A stretch of 12,415 nucleotides of DNA from Coxiellaceae bacterium (GCA_014238325.1 JABABH010000080.1:1-12415), one strand, 5' to 3'. Counted from the stretch's first letter, positions 1-9,030 are shown. A program made the numbers and translations. Notes: generated by a model not told the origin, from the letters alone.

Positions 1-129
1 CGTTGGCGTGGTCGTATATACACGAGTGCAGGCCCCCCTCTTTTGTGGACAGGCATTTAAGGCAGGCACACCGCTTTTTCTTATTTTTGCACGCCGCGGC
101 TTTCGTACGAGCTGATTAATTCTCGCCAT
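1..129 (-). CDS. rpsL: Ribosomal protein S12 (partial, N-terminal 43 residues)
   Basis: S12 sits at the decoding centre of the 30S subunit and contributes to tRNA selection accuracy; it is the classic streptomycin-resistance protein. The visible part begins MARINQLVRKPR and contains VPALNACPQKRG and CTRVYTTTP, which match the conserved S12 N-terminus. The lysine and proline sites that mutate to streptomycin resistance lie further on, outside the window. The ATG at 129 is preceded by an AGAGG Shine-Dalgarno sequence 8 nt upstream. The frame is open to the left edge, so this is a truncation by the window, not a broken gene. The stretch between VRKPR and VPALN reads RAKIRKSG, somewhat different from the enteric RKRKVAKSN type but still basic. 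It is the expected first gene of the str operon (rpsL-rpsG-fusA-tuf), here directly downstream of rpoC with its own predicted promoter. Confidence 0.97.
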   Translation of the reverse strand, partial: MARINQLVRKPRRAKIRKSGVPALNACPQKRGACTRVYTTTPT

Positions 130-372
130 TTTGATATCCTCTCTAAAACCATATTTTTCAATGTCATAGCGTTGCGTTTATCAAAAAGACAACTTATTAA
201 CATCGTTCGATCTATTCAAATTCTTTAAGACACGTCTACCTATTAAGATAAATTTGTCCAAAAAACAAACAAACCACACTGCTGCTTATCTCATCAAAAA
301 TATTTAGCAGGCCCGCTTTTCCACTCATTTATCTAGATGACGACGTCGCCATAATGAAAAGACAGAGCGGGG

Positions 373-402
373 ATTCTAAATTAATGAGAACCGGTTCGTC
401 AA
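373..402 (-). promoter_or_regulatory. Predicted sigma70 promoter of the rpsL (str) operon
   Basis: On the minus strand a -35 hexamer TTGACG (402-397) is separated by 18 nt from a -10 hexamer TAGAAT (378-373). Each matches the consensus at five of six positions. The -10 is followed by CCCCGC, a GC-rich discriminator of the kind seen at stringently controlled rRNA, tRNA and ribosomal-protein promoters. Transcription would start around 365-367, giving a leader of about 235 nt before the rpsL ATG. The position between a hairpin ending the rpoC transcript and rpsL fits an independent promoter for the str operon. The call rests on motif quality and context only. Confidence 0.72.
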
Positions 403-423
403 GCAAGAATTGTACGCTTGACG
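397..423. repeat. Inverted repeat overlapping the rpsL promoter -35
   Basis: Perfect 8-bp arms CGTCAAGC (397-404) and GCTTGACG (416-423) are separated by 11 nt. The arm at 397-404, read on the minus strand, contains the TTGACG of the predicted rpsL promoter. The palindrome AACCGGTT (389-396) abuts the repeat. It could be an operator or a chance hairpin. It lacks a T-tract on either strand, so I do not read it as a terminator. Confidence 0.5.
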
Positions 424-469
424 TTGAAATGTGTTGTTTACCCATCTACAAGTCATCATTCACACAGAA

Positions 470-503
470 CCATGGCTGCGATAGCTATCTATCACAGCCA
501 TGG
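470..503 (-). terminator. Hairpin downstream of rpoC, probable terminator or 3'-end stem
   Basis: Fifteen nt past the rpoC stop, the minus-strand RNA can form a 15-bp stem: CCATGGCUGUGAUAG pairs with CUAUCGCAGCCAUGG around a 4-nt loop (AUAG). In this orientation every position pairs, one of them as U-G. On the plus strand the same position would be a C-A mismatch, so the structure fits a leftward transcript. The bases after the stem (TTCTGTGTG) form only a weak U-tract. It may therefore terminate partially, need help, or mainly protect the 3' end. Confidence 0.6.
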
Positions 504-518
504 CTCAGTATCTAGAAC

Positions 519-3500
519 TTATTTATCCTTCTTTTCTGAGTCGTCAGCAGCCTTAAAGGCATCACTCAGCGCCTGAGTGACATCATCAGCAGTCAACACA
601 GGATCTTTTGCTGTTACTCGCTCCGCTGCAGAACGCCGAGCTTTCTGACGCTCCTTATGCCGTAAATAACCCGTCCCTGCTGGAATTAAACGCCCTACAA
701 TCACATTTTCTTTTAATCCACGAAGCTCGTCGCGTGCACCCGCAACAGATCCTGCAGTTAAGACACGCGTCGTTTCCTGGAAAGAAGAAGATGATAAGAA
801 GGAATTCGTACCCAAAGCAGTTTTAGTAATACCCAGCAATACCGGCGCACACTGAATTAAACTCACACCAGCCTCTTCTGCTTTCTTATTTTCTTCTCGC
901 ACACGAGAACGCTCGATCTGCTCTCCTAGCAACAATTTGGTCTCACCTGGATGTACAATCACGACTTTTCGAAGCATTTGACGAATAATCACCTCGATAT
1001 GTTTATCGTTAATACGAACACCTTGTAGACGATACACTTCCTGCACTTCATTCACTATGTAATTGGCTAGCGTATTCACACCCAGCAATCTAAGGATATC
1101 GTGAGGATCTCTAGGACCTTCAGAAATCACTTCTCCTTTTTCGACTGATTCACCTTCAAAGACATCAAGACGTCGCCACTTTGGAATCAAAGCCTCGTAC
1201 ACAGTACCATCGGTTGCCGTGATAATTAAACGACCCTTATCTTTAGTATCTTTACCAAAGCTCACGACTCCTGAGATTTCTGCTAAAATCGCAGCGTCTT
1301 TAGGCGAACGAGCCTCAAACAAATCAGCAACTCGCGGTAGACCACCCGTAATATCACGAGTTTTTGAGGTCTCTTGTGGAATACGTGCCAAGACATCGCC
1401 TGCCACAACCTGGCTACCATCTATCTTGTTTAATATCGCACCTTCCGGCAAGAAGTATTGAGCTGGCATCGTGCCACCCGGTAAATAGACATCATTGCCT
1501 TCTTTATCAACCAGTTTGAGCATGGCACGTAGCTCTTTCCCTGAGGTGCTACGCTGACGTGATGCTGTGACAACCGTACTCGTCAACCCCGTCAATTCAT
1601 CTACTTGTTGATGAACGGTGACCCCATCGATTAAGTCAATACATTGAAGGACACCCGAAACTTCAGTGATAATCGGATGGGTATGAGGATCCCATTGCGC
1701 TACAACTTGACCGGCTTTAACTTGTTCTCGATCATGCACACTAATCACTGCGCCATAAGGCACTTTATAGTGCTCACGTTCACTACCTGCCAAATCATGT
1801 AAGACTAATTCACCAGATCTAGAAATTGCTACTAAATGGCCATTAGGTCGTTCCACCGTTTTTAAATTACGCAAAATAACATAACCATTTGATTTTACAG
1901 TTATATTATTGGCAGCAGTTGACCTTGATGCAGCACCACCGATGTGGAAGGTACGCATGGTTAACTGAGTCCCCGGCTCACCAATGGACTGCGCGGCTAC
2001 AACCCCTACAGCTTCTCCAATATTCACCATATGGCCACGGGCCAAGTCACGGCCGTAACACATCGCACAAATACCATAAGCTGCGCTACACGTGATCGCA
2101 GAACGCACGACAACACGATCGATACTATGTTCTTCCAGCATATTAGAGCGATGCTCATCAAGCATCATTCCTCTCGGAAAGAGCTCTTCTTCTCCCTTAG
2201 GGTCCATCACTGGCTCTGCTAATACACGGCCCAAGACTCTTTCACGCAATGGCTCAACAACGTCTCCCCCTTCAACATGTGGGGTCATCTCGATGCCAGA
2301 TAATACGCCACAATCCTGTTCAGTGACGACAAGATCCTGTGCAACGTCAACGAGTCTGCGCGTGAGATAACCAGAATTCGCTGTTTTCAAAGCGGTATCA
2401 GCCAATCCCTTTCTAGCACCATGTGTCGAAATAAAATACTGGAGTACATTAAGTCCTTCACGGAAGTTCGCCGTAATTGGCGTTTCGATAATCGTACCAT
2501 CCGGTGTTGCCATCAAGCCACGCATACCTGCTAATTGACGGATTTGCGCCGCTGACCCTCGCGCCCCTGAATCGGACATCATGTATATCGAGTTGAAGGA
2601 TGGCTGGGAAATCAGATCGCCCTTGACATCTCTTACGAACTCCTCAGCTATCTTTTCCATCATAGCTTTAGCCACTTGATCATTCGTTCGAGACCAAATA
2701 TCGATGACCTTATTATAACGTTCACCTTGAGTCACCAAACCTGAAGCATACTGCTGCTCAATCTCAAGCACCTCTTTCTCAGCATCTTCTACAATTTTCT
2801 CTTTTTCATCAGGCACTACCAAGTCATCTATCCCTATCGATACACCAGAAATAGTAGCGTAATGGAAGCCCATATACATTAATTGATCTGCAAAAACAGA
2901 GGTCGCTTTCAAACCTAAATTTCGGTAACAAATATCCAGTAATTCAGAAATCGCTTTCTTAGTCATCGGTCTGTCAATCAATCCAAAAGATAAACCTTTA
3001 GGCACAATATCCCACAACAAGGCACGACCTGCAGTCGTATTGACTAATCGTGTATGCTCTTCGATTGACTCTAATTCACTCACCACACTTTCTTGAATAC
3101 GAACCCTTACACGAGCATGTAAGTCGAGCACATCATTTTCGTAGGCACATAATACCTCAGAAATAGAGGCAAAAATCATACCTTCGCCTTTAGCATTCAG
3201 CCGCTCTCGTGTCATATAGTACAAGCCTAAAACAACGTCCTGAGTCGGTACAATGATAGGTTCTCCATTTGCAGGATGAAGAATGTTATTCGTGGACATC
3301 ATCAAGGAACGAGCTTCTAATTGTGCCTCTAAGGTCAGAGGCACGTGGACTGCCATCTGATCTCCATCAAAGTCCGCATTATAAGCAGTACATACCAGAG
3401 GATGTAATTGTATCGCTTTCCCTTCAATTAATACTGGCTCAAACGCTTGTATCCCTAAACGGTGCAAGGTTGGCGCTCGATTTAATAGAATCGGATGTTG

Positions 3501-4775
3501 CCGAATAACTTCTTCTAAAATATCCCATACTTCAGGCGCCTCATGATCCACCATTTTCTTAGCTGCCCGTATAGTCGTAGCTAAGCCTCTAAATTGCAAT
3601 TTACTGAAAATGAATGGCTTAAATAATTCTAATGCCATTTTCTTCGGTAAACCAGCCTGATGTAATCGTAATGTCGGACCCACTACGATCACTGAACGTC
3701 CAGAGTAATCAACCCGTTTACCCAATAAATTTTGGCGAAAACGACCCGATTTACCTTTAATCATATCGGATAAGGATTTTAATGGACGACGATTTGGACC
3801 CAATATGGCACGACCACGACGACCGTTGTCAAGCAGAGCATCCACAGCCTCTTGTAACATACGTTTTTCATTACGCACAATGATATCTGGAGCTTGTAGC
3901 TCTAATAATCTTTTGAGTCGATTATTACGATTGATCACTCGACGATATAAATCATTTAAATCGGAGGTTGCAAATCTACCCGCATCAAGTGGAACCAATG
4001 GACGTAAATCCGGAGGTAGAACAGGCAAGACCGTTAGAATCGTCCATTCTTGTTTATTACCAGATTCATAGAAAGCAGTCAGTACTTTGAGACGCTTGGT
4101 TAGCTTTTTAATCTTCGTATCTGAAGTAGAACGCTCGAGCTCTCCCCGAATATGGTCTATCTCTGTTTTTAAATCGAGAGCTTTTAAAAGCTTCAAGAGG
4201 GCTTCTGCACCAATAGCTGCCTCAAAACCACCGCCATGTTCTTCAAAAGCATCTGAATAAGCTTCTTCAGACAGCAGCGCCCTAGGCTCAAGATCCGTCA
4301 TACCAGGATCGATCACAACATAAGCTTCAAAATATAAAACGCGTTCCACATCCCGCAGTGTCATATCAAGCAAGGCACTGATGCGAGAAGGCAAGGATTT
4401 CAGGTACCATATATGCGCGACTGGAGCCGCCAATTCGATATGGCCCATACGCTCACGACGAACACTCGATACCGTCAGCTCCACTTTACATTTGTCACAA
4501 ACCCTACCACGTGTTTTATTACGCTTATATTTCAGGCATATACACACATAATCTTGAATAGGGCCAAATATCTTAGCACAAAACAAGCCATCCATTTCTG
4601 GTTTTAAGGTTCGATAATTAATAGTCTCTGCTTTTTTAACTTCGCCATACGACCATGCACGAATTTTTTCAGGAGACGCCAAAGAAATTCTCAGAGCATC
4701 AAACTCATTAGGGCGATGCCCCGGATTCATGCAATCAATTAATCTAGCAAGTGGCGCTTTGACAGCAGCATTCAT
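519..4775 (-). CDS. rpoC: DNA-directed RNA polymerase subunit beta-prime
   Basis: This is the largest catalytic subunit of RNA polymerase, forming the clamp, active centre and half of the DNA channel with RpoB. At 1418 aa it is close to the E. coli length (1407). The N-terminal zinc ribbon has C78, C80, C93 and C96. The catalytic NADFDGD loop places the Mg-binding aspartates at D468, D470 and D472. The bridge helix lies around 777-814 (H785 in HGARKG). The second zinc site uses C822, C896, C903 and C906. The trigger loop contains MRTFH with H944, followed by an SI3-type insertion of about 190 residues. The ATG at 4775 follows AGAGGAGAG and starts 8 residues earlier than E. coli relative to the conserved EFDAL motif. 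The gene lies 48 nt after rpoB and is surely co-transcribed with it. An oddity is that the glycines normally flanking the first zinc ribbon's cysteine pairs are replaced by Leu and Lys. The acidic-basic tail (ending DDSEKKDK) is lineage-variable. Confidence 0.99.
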   Translation of the reverse strand: MNAAVKAPLARLIDCMNPGHRPNEFDALRISLASPEKIRAWSYGEVKKAETINYRTLKPEMDGLFCAKIFGPIQDYVCICLKYKRNKTRGRVCDKCKVELTVSSVRRERMGHIELAAPVAHIWYLKSLPSRISALLDMTLRDVERVLYFEAYVVIDPGMTDLEPRALLSEEAYSDAFEEHGGGFEAAIGAEALLKLLKALDLKTEIDHIRGELERSTSDTKIKKLTKRLKVLTAFYESGNKQEWTILTVLPVLPPDLRPLVPLDAGRFATSDLNDLYRRVINRNNRLKRLLELQAPDIIVRNEKRMLQEAVDALLDNGRRGRAILGPNRRPLKSLSDMIKGKSGRFRQNLLGKRVDYSGRSVIVVGPTLRLHQAGLPKKMALELFKPFIFSKLQFRGLATTIRAAKKMVDHEAPEVWDILEEVIRQHPILLNRAPTLHRLGIQAFEPVLIEGKAIQLHPLVCTAYNADFDGDQMAVHVPLTLEAQLEARSLMMSTNNILHPANGEPIIVPTQDVVLGLYYMTRERLNAKGEGMIFASISEVLCAYENDVLDLHARVRVRIQESVVSELESIEEHTRLVNTTAGRALLWDIVPKGLSFGLIDRPMTKKAISELLDICYRNLGLKATSVFADQLMYMGFHYATISGVSIGIDDLVVPDEKEKIVEDAEKEVLEIEQQYASGLVTQGERYNKVIDIWSRTNDQVAKAMMEKIAEEFVRDVKGDLISQPSFNSIYMMSDSGARGSAAQIRQLAGMRGLMATPDGTIIETPITANFREGLNVLQYFISTHGARKGLADTALKTANSGYLTRRLVDVAQDLVVTEQDCGVLSGIEMTPHVEGGDVVEPLRERVLGRVLAEPVMDPKGEEELFPRGMMLDEHRSNMLEEHSIDRVVVRSAITCSAAYGICAMCYGRDLARGHMVNIGEAVGVVAAQSIGEPGTQLTMRTFHIGGAASRSTAANNITVKSNGYVILRNLKTVERPNGHLVAISRSGELVLHDLAGSEREHYKVPYGAVISVHDREQVKAGQVVAQWDPHTHPIITEVSGVLQCIDLIDGVTVHQQVDELTGLTSTVVTASRQRSTSGKELRAMLKLVDKEGNDVYLPGGTMPAQYFLPEGAILNKIDGSQVVAGDVLARIPQETSKTRDITGGLPRVADLFEARSPKDAAILAEISGVVSFGKDTKDKGRLIITATDGTVYEALIPKWRRLDVFEGESVEKGEVISEGPRDPHDILRLLGVNTLANYIVNEVQEVYRLQGVRINDKHIEVIIRQMLRKVVIVHPGETKLLLGEQIERSRVREENKKAEEAGVSLIQCAPVLLGITKTALGTNSFLSSSSFQETTRVLTAGSVAGARDELRGLKENVIVGRLIPAGTGYLRHKERQKARRSAAERVTAKDPVLTADDVTQALSDAFKAADDSEKKDK

Positions 4776-4823
4776 ATTGAAATCTCTCCTCTGCTCATTA
4801 AGAAAACCAGTGATTGATTTTTG

Positions 4824-7800
4824 CTAATCATACTCTTCTGTAGTTAAATCAACGGCAAGAGAATATATTTCTTTACATAGCACATTAAAAGACTCCGGAA
4901 TACCAGCCGCCATGGTATGATCCCCTTTCACAATGTTTTTAAACATCGTGGTACGCCCCTCTACATTATCTGATTTTACTGTCAGTATTTCTTTCAAAAT
5001 ATAAGCAGCACCAAAAGCTTCCAATGCCCAAACCTCCATCTCACCAAATCGCTGACCACCAAATTGCGCCTTCCCACCCAAAGGTTGCTGTGTTACCAAA
5101 CTATAAGACCCGGTAGAACGTGCATGCATCTTATCATCAACTAAATGATTTAACTTGAGCATGTACATATAACCCACTGTCACTTCTCGATCAAATTTTC
5201 TGCCAGTCCTTCCATCGTACAAGCTTGTTTGACCCGATTCTGGTAAATCTGCCATCTTTAATAGCGTCTTAATTTCCTGTTCAGTAGCACCGTCGAATAC
5301 AGGAGAAGCAATAGGCACACCATGACTTAAATTGCTAGCCAATACTGCCACTTCCGAATCATTGAGCGCATCAAGATCAAATCTTTGAGCTTGGCTCAAT
5401 CCATAGATGGGCTCTAAAGCCTGTCTGATTTCTTGTACAGTGGCTTGTCTATCGAGCAATTTCGAAATATTATTGCCCAAGCCTTTTGCTGCCCAACCTA
5501 AATGGGTCTCCAATACTTGGCCAATATTCATGCGTGACGGAACACCTAGGGGATTTAATACAATATCGATAGGAGTACCATCTTTTAAATAAGGCATGTC
5601 TTCAACTGGGACAATAGTAGAAACCACACCCTTGTTACCATGGCGACCAGCCATTTTATCACCGGGTTGAATAGGCCTTTTAACGGCTAGATACACTTTC
5701 ACAATCTTAATCACGCCCGGCGCTAAATCATCGCCTTGAGAGACTTTCAAATTCAGCGCTTTCATTTTTTCCTCATGCGCTGCCAGCAATTCCTTATATC
5801 GAGCATGAGCCGCCTCTACGCGTTGCGTCAACTCTTCATCGATAAGGCGGATAGCAAACCACTGATCACGCTGGATTTGCTCTAGATAGCCTGCCGTAAT
5901 TTCCTCACCTTGTTGCAAAGGCATCAATCCACCACTGGCCGGCTGTCCCAGCAATAGGGCTTCTAAATTAGTAAATAAGCCATCTTCAGAAATACGCAAC
6001 TCATCATGTAAATCTTTTTTCGCTCTGGCTAGATCTGCTTCCTGAATCTCCAAGGCACGCTGATCTTTCTTCACACCTTCTCGCGTAAAAGTACGCACAT
6101 CAATCACGGTCCCATTCACACCTGGAGTGACACGCAAAGAAGTATCCTTGACGTCTGAAGCCTTTTCTCCAAAAATAGCACGCAATAATTTTTCTTCAGA
6201 GGTCAGTTGCGTCTCCCCTTTAGGGGTCACCTTACCCACTAAAATATCGCCCGGGATGAGAGCCGCACCAATATGAACGATGCCTGACTCATCAAGCTTA
6301 GCTAAGGCACTTTCACCTATATTGGGGATGTCCGCTGTAATTTCTTCCTGCCCTAACTTTGTATCACGGGCAATACAAGTGAGCTCTTGAATATGAATGG
6401 TAGTAAAACGATCCTGCTCTACAACTCGCTCGGAGATTAAAATCGAGTCTTCAAAGTTATAGCCATTCCACGGCATAAATGCGACCAATAAATTCTGGCC
6501 TAAAGCCAGCTCTCCCAGATCGGTAGAAGGTCCATCTGCAAGCACATCACCCGGTTGCACTCGATCACCTAGCTCTACGATGGGACGCTGGTTAATACAA
6601 GTATTTTGGTTAGAACGGACAAACTTAGTCAGATTATAAATATCTACACCAATATCATTCAAACCAGAAACTTCTACATCAACTCGCACAACAATACGAG
6701 AGGCGTCAACAGAATCAATGACGCCGGGGCGCTTTGCAATCACCGTGACCCCTGAATCTATGGCCACAACTCGCTCTATACCTGTTCCCACCAAGGGTTT
6801 CTCAGGCTTAATAGTAGGCACAGCCTGTCGCTGCATATTGGAACCCATTAACGCTCGATTCGCATCATCATGCTCTAAAAATGGAATCAAGGAGGCAGCA
6901 ACGGAAACAATTTGCTTAGGAGATACATCCATATAATTGACTTTATCAGGTGTCGTGAGCACAGAATCCCCTTGATAACGGCACGCAACAAGATCACTGA
7001 TTAAGCGACCCTTTTCTTTTACATCCAAGGTCGTATTAGCCTGTGCGATATAAAACTGACCCTCCTCTATCGCCGACAAATACTCAATTTCATCGGTTAC
7101 TACCCCAGCAGCTACTTTACGATACGGTGTTTCTAAGAAACCATAATGATTCGTCCGCGCAAACACAGCTAACGAATTAATTAAGCCAATATTTGGGCCT
7201 TCAGGTGTTTCAATGGGACACAAACGACCATAGTGAGTTGGATGAACATCACGCACTTCAAACCCAGCACGCTCACGCGTCAAGCCACCCGGGCCCAAGG
7301 CAGAAATACGACGCTTATGAGTCACTTCAGATAAGGGATTATTTTGATCCATAAACTGAGATAATTGACTGGATCCAAAAAACTCCTTAATCGCCGCAGA
7401 GACAGGTTTAGCATTCACAAGATCTTGAGGCATTAAAGTATCAAGGTCCGCTAAACTCAGACGGTCTTTTACCGCACGCTCAACACGTACCAATCCGACC
7501 CGAAATTGGTTTTCAGCCATTTCACCAATACTACGAACACGACGATTCCCCAAGTGATCAATATCATCAATATTACCTTTACCATCGCGAATATCGACCA
7601 ATAAACGCAATACAGCAATAATATCTTCTTTGGATAAAAGCGATGAACCTTCCAGATCTTGACGACCCACCCGTAGGTTGAATTTCATTCTACCCACAGC
7701 TGATAAATCATAGCGCTCTTCAGAGAAAAAGAGATTATGAAATAATACTTCTGCTGCCTCTTTGGTAGGAGGTTCTCCTGGACGCATAATACGATAAATT

Positions 7801-8939
7801 TCAACCAAAGCCTCTAATTGGTTGGTGGCCGTATCTAGGCGCAAGGTATCTGAAATATAGGGACCACATTCAATTTCATTCGTATAAAGTGTATGTAACT
7901 CCGTAATATTTTTCAGCCTCAGCTGCTTAACAAGCTCTGCCGTAATTTGATCATTAGCATGAGCTATAATCTCACCGGTTTCGGTATCAAAAATGGTTTT
8001 CGCTACCACCATGCCATAAAGATAGTCATCCGGTACATGTAACTTATCAATAGCAGCCTTTTCAATTAAACGGATATGGCGGGCGGAAATACGTCGATTA
8101 ACCTCTATAATGAGTTTTCCTGACTGATCTTTAATCGATACGGCTGATAAAGTACCCCGTAAACGGTGGGGTATCAGGGCTAAGGTCAAGCCTTCTTGAT
8201 TCACAGCAAATATATTGGCATGATAGAAAATATCTAAAATTTGCTCGGTGTCATAGTTCAAGGCACGCAAAATAACCGTAGCTGGTAATTTACGACGACG
8301 ATCTATACGAACAAAGAGGCAATCTTTAGGGTCAAACTCAAAGTCTAACCACGAGCCTCGATACGGAATGACTCGAGCTGAATATAACAGTTTACCAGAA
8401 GAATGAGTCTTCCCATTATCATGCTCAACAAAAGCCCCAGGAGCACGATGCAATTGAGACACTACAACTCGCTCTATCCCATTAATAACCACGCTACCCG
8501 TCTGCGTCATTAATGGAATTTCTCCCATATAGACTTCTTGCTCTTTAATATCCTTAATGACCGGGCCAGAGGACGCTGGTGCATCGCGATCATAAATAAT
8601 GAGACGCATCTTAACTTTTAAGGAATCAGCGTAGGTTAAACCTCGCAACTTACATTCTGATACATTAAATAAACGCTCTCCTAAACGATAACCAACATAC
8701 TCAATTCTTGCATGTCCCGAATAACTTGTAATCGGAAAAACAGATCGAAAAGCAGCGTGTACCCCGCAAAGTTCACGAGCATCTGGTGCCACATTTTTTT
8801 GCAAAAAACGATCATAAGAATCGATCTGGATCTGAAGCAAATAAGGCGAATTTAATACCTCTGCTTCACGCTTACCTAAATTAAGGCGCGCACGCTTTTT
8901 TCCAGGATAAGATATTAAATTCTGAACTTTATTACTCAT
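4824..8939 (-). CDS. rpoB: DNA-directed RNA polymerase subunit beta
   Basis: RpoB pairs with RpoC to form the polymerase active centre and is the rifampicin target. From the chosen ATG it is 1371 aa (E. coli 1342). The N-terminal part has LGKR and the YLLQIQIDSY block, then the lobes (VYMGEIPLMT, FDPKD.LFVRIDRRRKLP). The rifampicin pocket has SSQLSQFMDQNN and the following THKRRISALGPGG block, with H541 matching E. coli H526; the usual contact residues are all the sensitive type. Catalytic lysines K1095 and K1103 sit in GDKMAGRHGNKG. A coiled, SI2-type insertion lies roughly at 970-1070, as in other gammaproteobacteria. I chose the ATG at 8939 because MSNKVQN leads into the conserved N-terminus and GAGG lies 11 nt upstream. 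An in-frame TTG at 8972, with GGGGAG 5 nt upstream, would add 11 residues and cannot be excluded. It sits between rplL (91 nt) and rpoC (48 nt). Confidence 0.98.
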   Translation of the reverse strand: MSNKVQNLISYPGKKRARLNLGKREAEVLNSPYLLQIQIDSYDRFLQKNVAPDARELCGVHAAFRSVFPITSYSGHARIEYVGYRLGERLFNVSECKLRGLTYADSLKVKMRLIIYDRDAPASSGPVIKDIKEQEVYMGEIPLMTQTGSVVINGIERVVVSQLHRAPGAFVEHDNGKTHSSGKLLYSARVIPYRGSWLDFEFDPKDCLFVRIDRRRKLPATVILRALNYDTEQILDIFYHANIFAVNQEGLTLALIPHRLRGTLSAVSIKDQSGKLIIEVNRRISARHIRLIEKAAIDKLHVPDDYLYGMVVAKTIFDTETGEIIAHANDQITAELVKQLRLKNITELHTLYTNEIECGPYISDTLRLDTATNQLEALVEIYRIMRPGEPPTKEAAEVLFHNLFFSEERYDLSAVGRMKFNLRVGRQDLEGSSLLSKEDIIAVLRLLVDIRDGKGNIDDIDHLGNRRVRSIGEMAENQFRVGLVRVERAVKDRLSLADLDTLMPQDLVNAKPVSAAIKEFFGSSQLSQFMDQNNPLSEVTHKRRISALGPGGLTRERAGFEVRDVHPTHYGRLCPIETPEGPNIGLINSLAVFARTNHYGFLETPYRKVAAGVVTDEIEYLSAIEEGQFYIAQANTTLDVKEKGRLISDLVACRYQGDSVLTTPDKVNYMDVSPKQIVSVAASLIPFLEHDDANRALMGSNMQRQAVPTIKPEKPLVGTGIERVVAIDSGVTVIAKRPGVIDSVDASRIVVRVDVEVSGLNDIGVDIYNLTKFVRSNQNTCINQRPIVELGDRVQPGDVLADGPSTDLGELALGQNLLVAFMPWNGYNFEDSILISERVVEQDRFTTIHIQELTCIARDTKLGQEEITADIPNIGESALAKLDESGIVHIGAALIPGDILVGKVTPKGETQLTSEEKLLRAIFGEKASDVKDTSLRVTPGVNGTVIDVRTFTREGVKKDQRALEIQEADLARAKKDLHDELRISEDGLFTNLEALLLGQPASGGLMPLQQGEEITAGYLEQIQRDQWFAIRLIDEELTQRVEAAHARYKELLAAHEEKMKALNLKVSQGDDLAPGVIKIVKVYLAVKRPIQPGDKMAGRHGNKGVVSTIVPVEDMPYLKDGTPIDIVLNPLGVPSRMNIGQVLETHLGWAAKGLGNNISKLLDRQATVQEIRQALEPIYGLSQAQRFDLDALNDSEVAVLASNLSHGVPIASPVFDGATEQEIKTLLKMADLPESGQTSLYDGRTGRKFDREVTVGYMYMLKLNHLVDDKMHARSTGSYSLVTQQPLGGKAQFGGQRFGEMEVWALEAFGAAYILKEILTVKSDNVEGRTTMFKNIVKGDHTMAAGIPESFNVLCKEIYSLAVDLTTEEYD

Positions 8940-9030
8940 TAAGCCATACACCTCGCCAAACAATAAATGCAAACCAGCTCCCCATGCTCATTGCTGCCTG
9001 AGAGCGAACTGTGAAACCACCAAAGAGTCG

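Larger units (their letters stand above)
130..518 (-). other. rpoC-rpsL intergenic region (389 nt)
   Basis: This non-coding stretch holds, in transcription order, a strong hairpin just past the rpoC stop (470-503), an inverted repeat (397-423) whose second arm contains a -35 element, a predicted promoter (373-402), and a leader of about 235 nt that ends in the rpsL ribosome binding site. The leader is AT-rich and T-rich on the sense strand. It has only weak local pairing, for example a 4-bp stem near 307-318 followed at a short distance by five Ts. I found no convincing open reading frame and no tRNA. Confidence 0.8.

Noticed and set aside
301..320. A GC-rich spot near a T-run in the rpsL leader that resembles an intrinsic terminator.
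   Set aside because: The stem is only 4 bp with a wobble pair, and the Ts begin several nucleotides after it.
328..351. A seven-codon minus-strand frame (ATG at 351) in the rpsL leader that could have been a leader peptide.
   Set aside because: It has no Shine-Dalgarno sequence, no regulatory codon run, and no terminator following it that would suggest attenuation.
2092..2370. A 92-codon plus-strand frame opposite rpoC (and several similar ones opposite rpoC, rpoB, rplL and rplA).
   Set aside because: These are antisense frames of highly conserved genes, rich in Ser, Thr and Arg, with no motif and no independent support.
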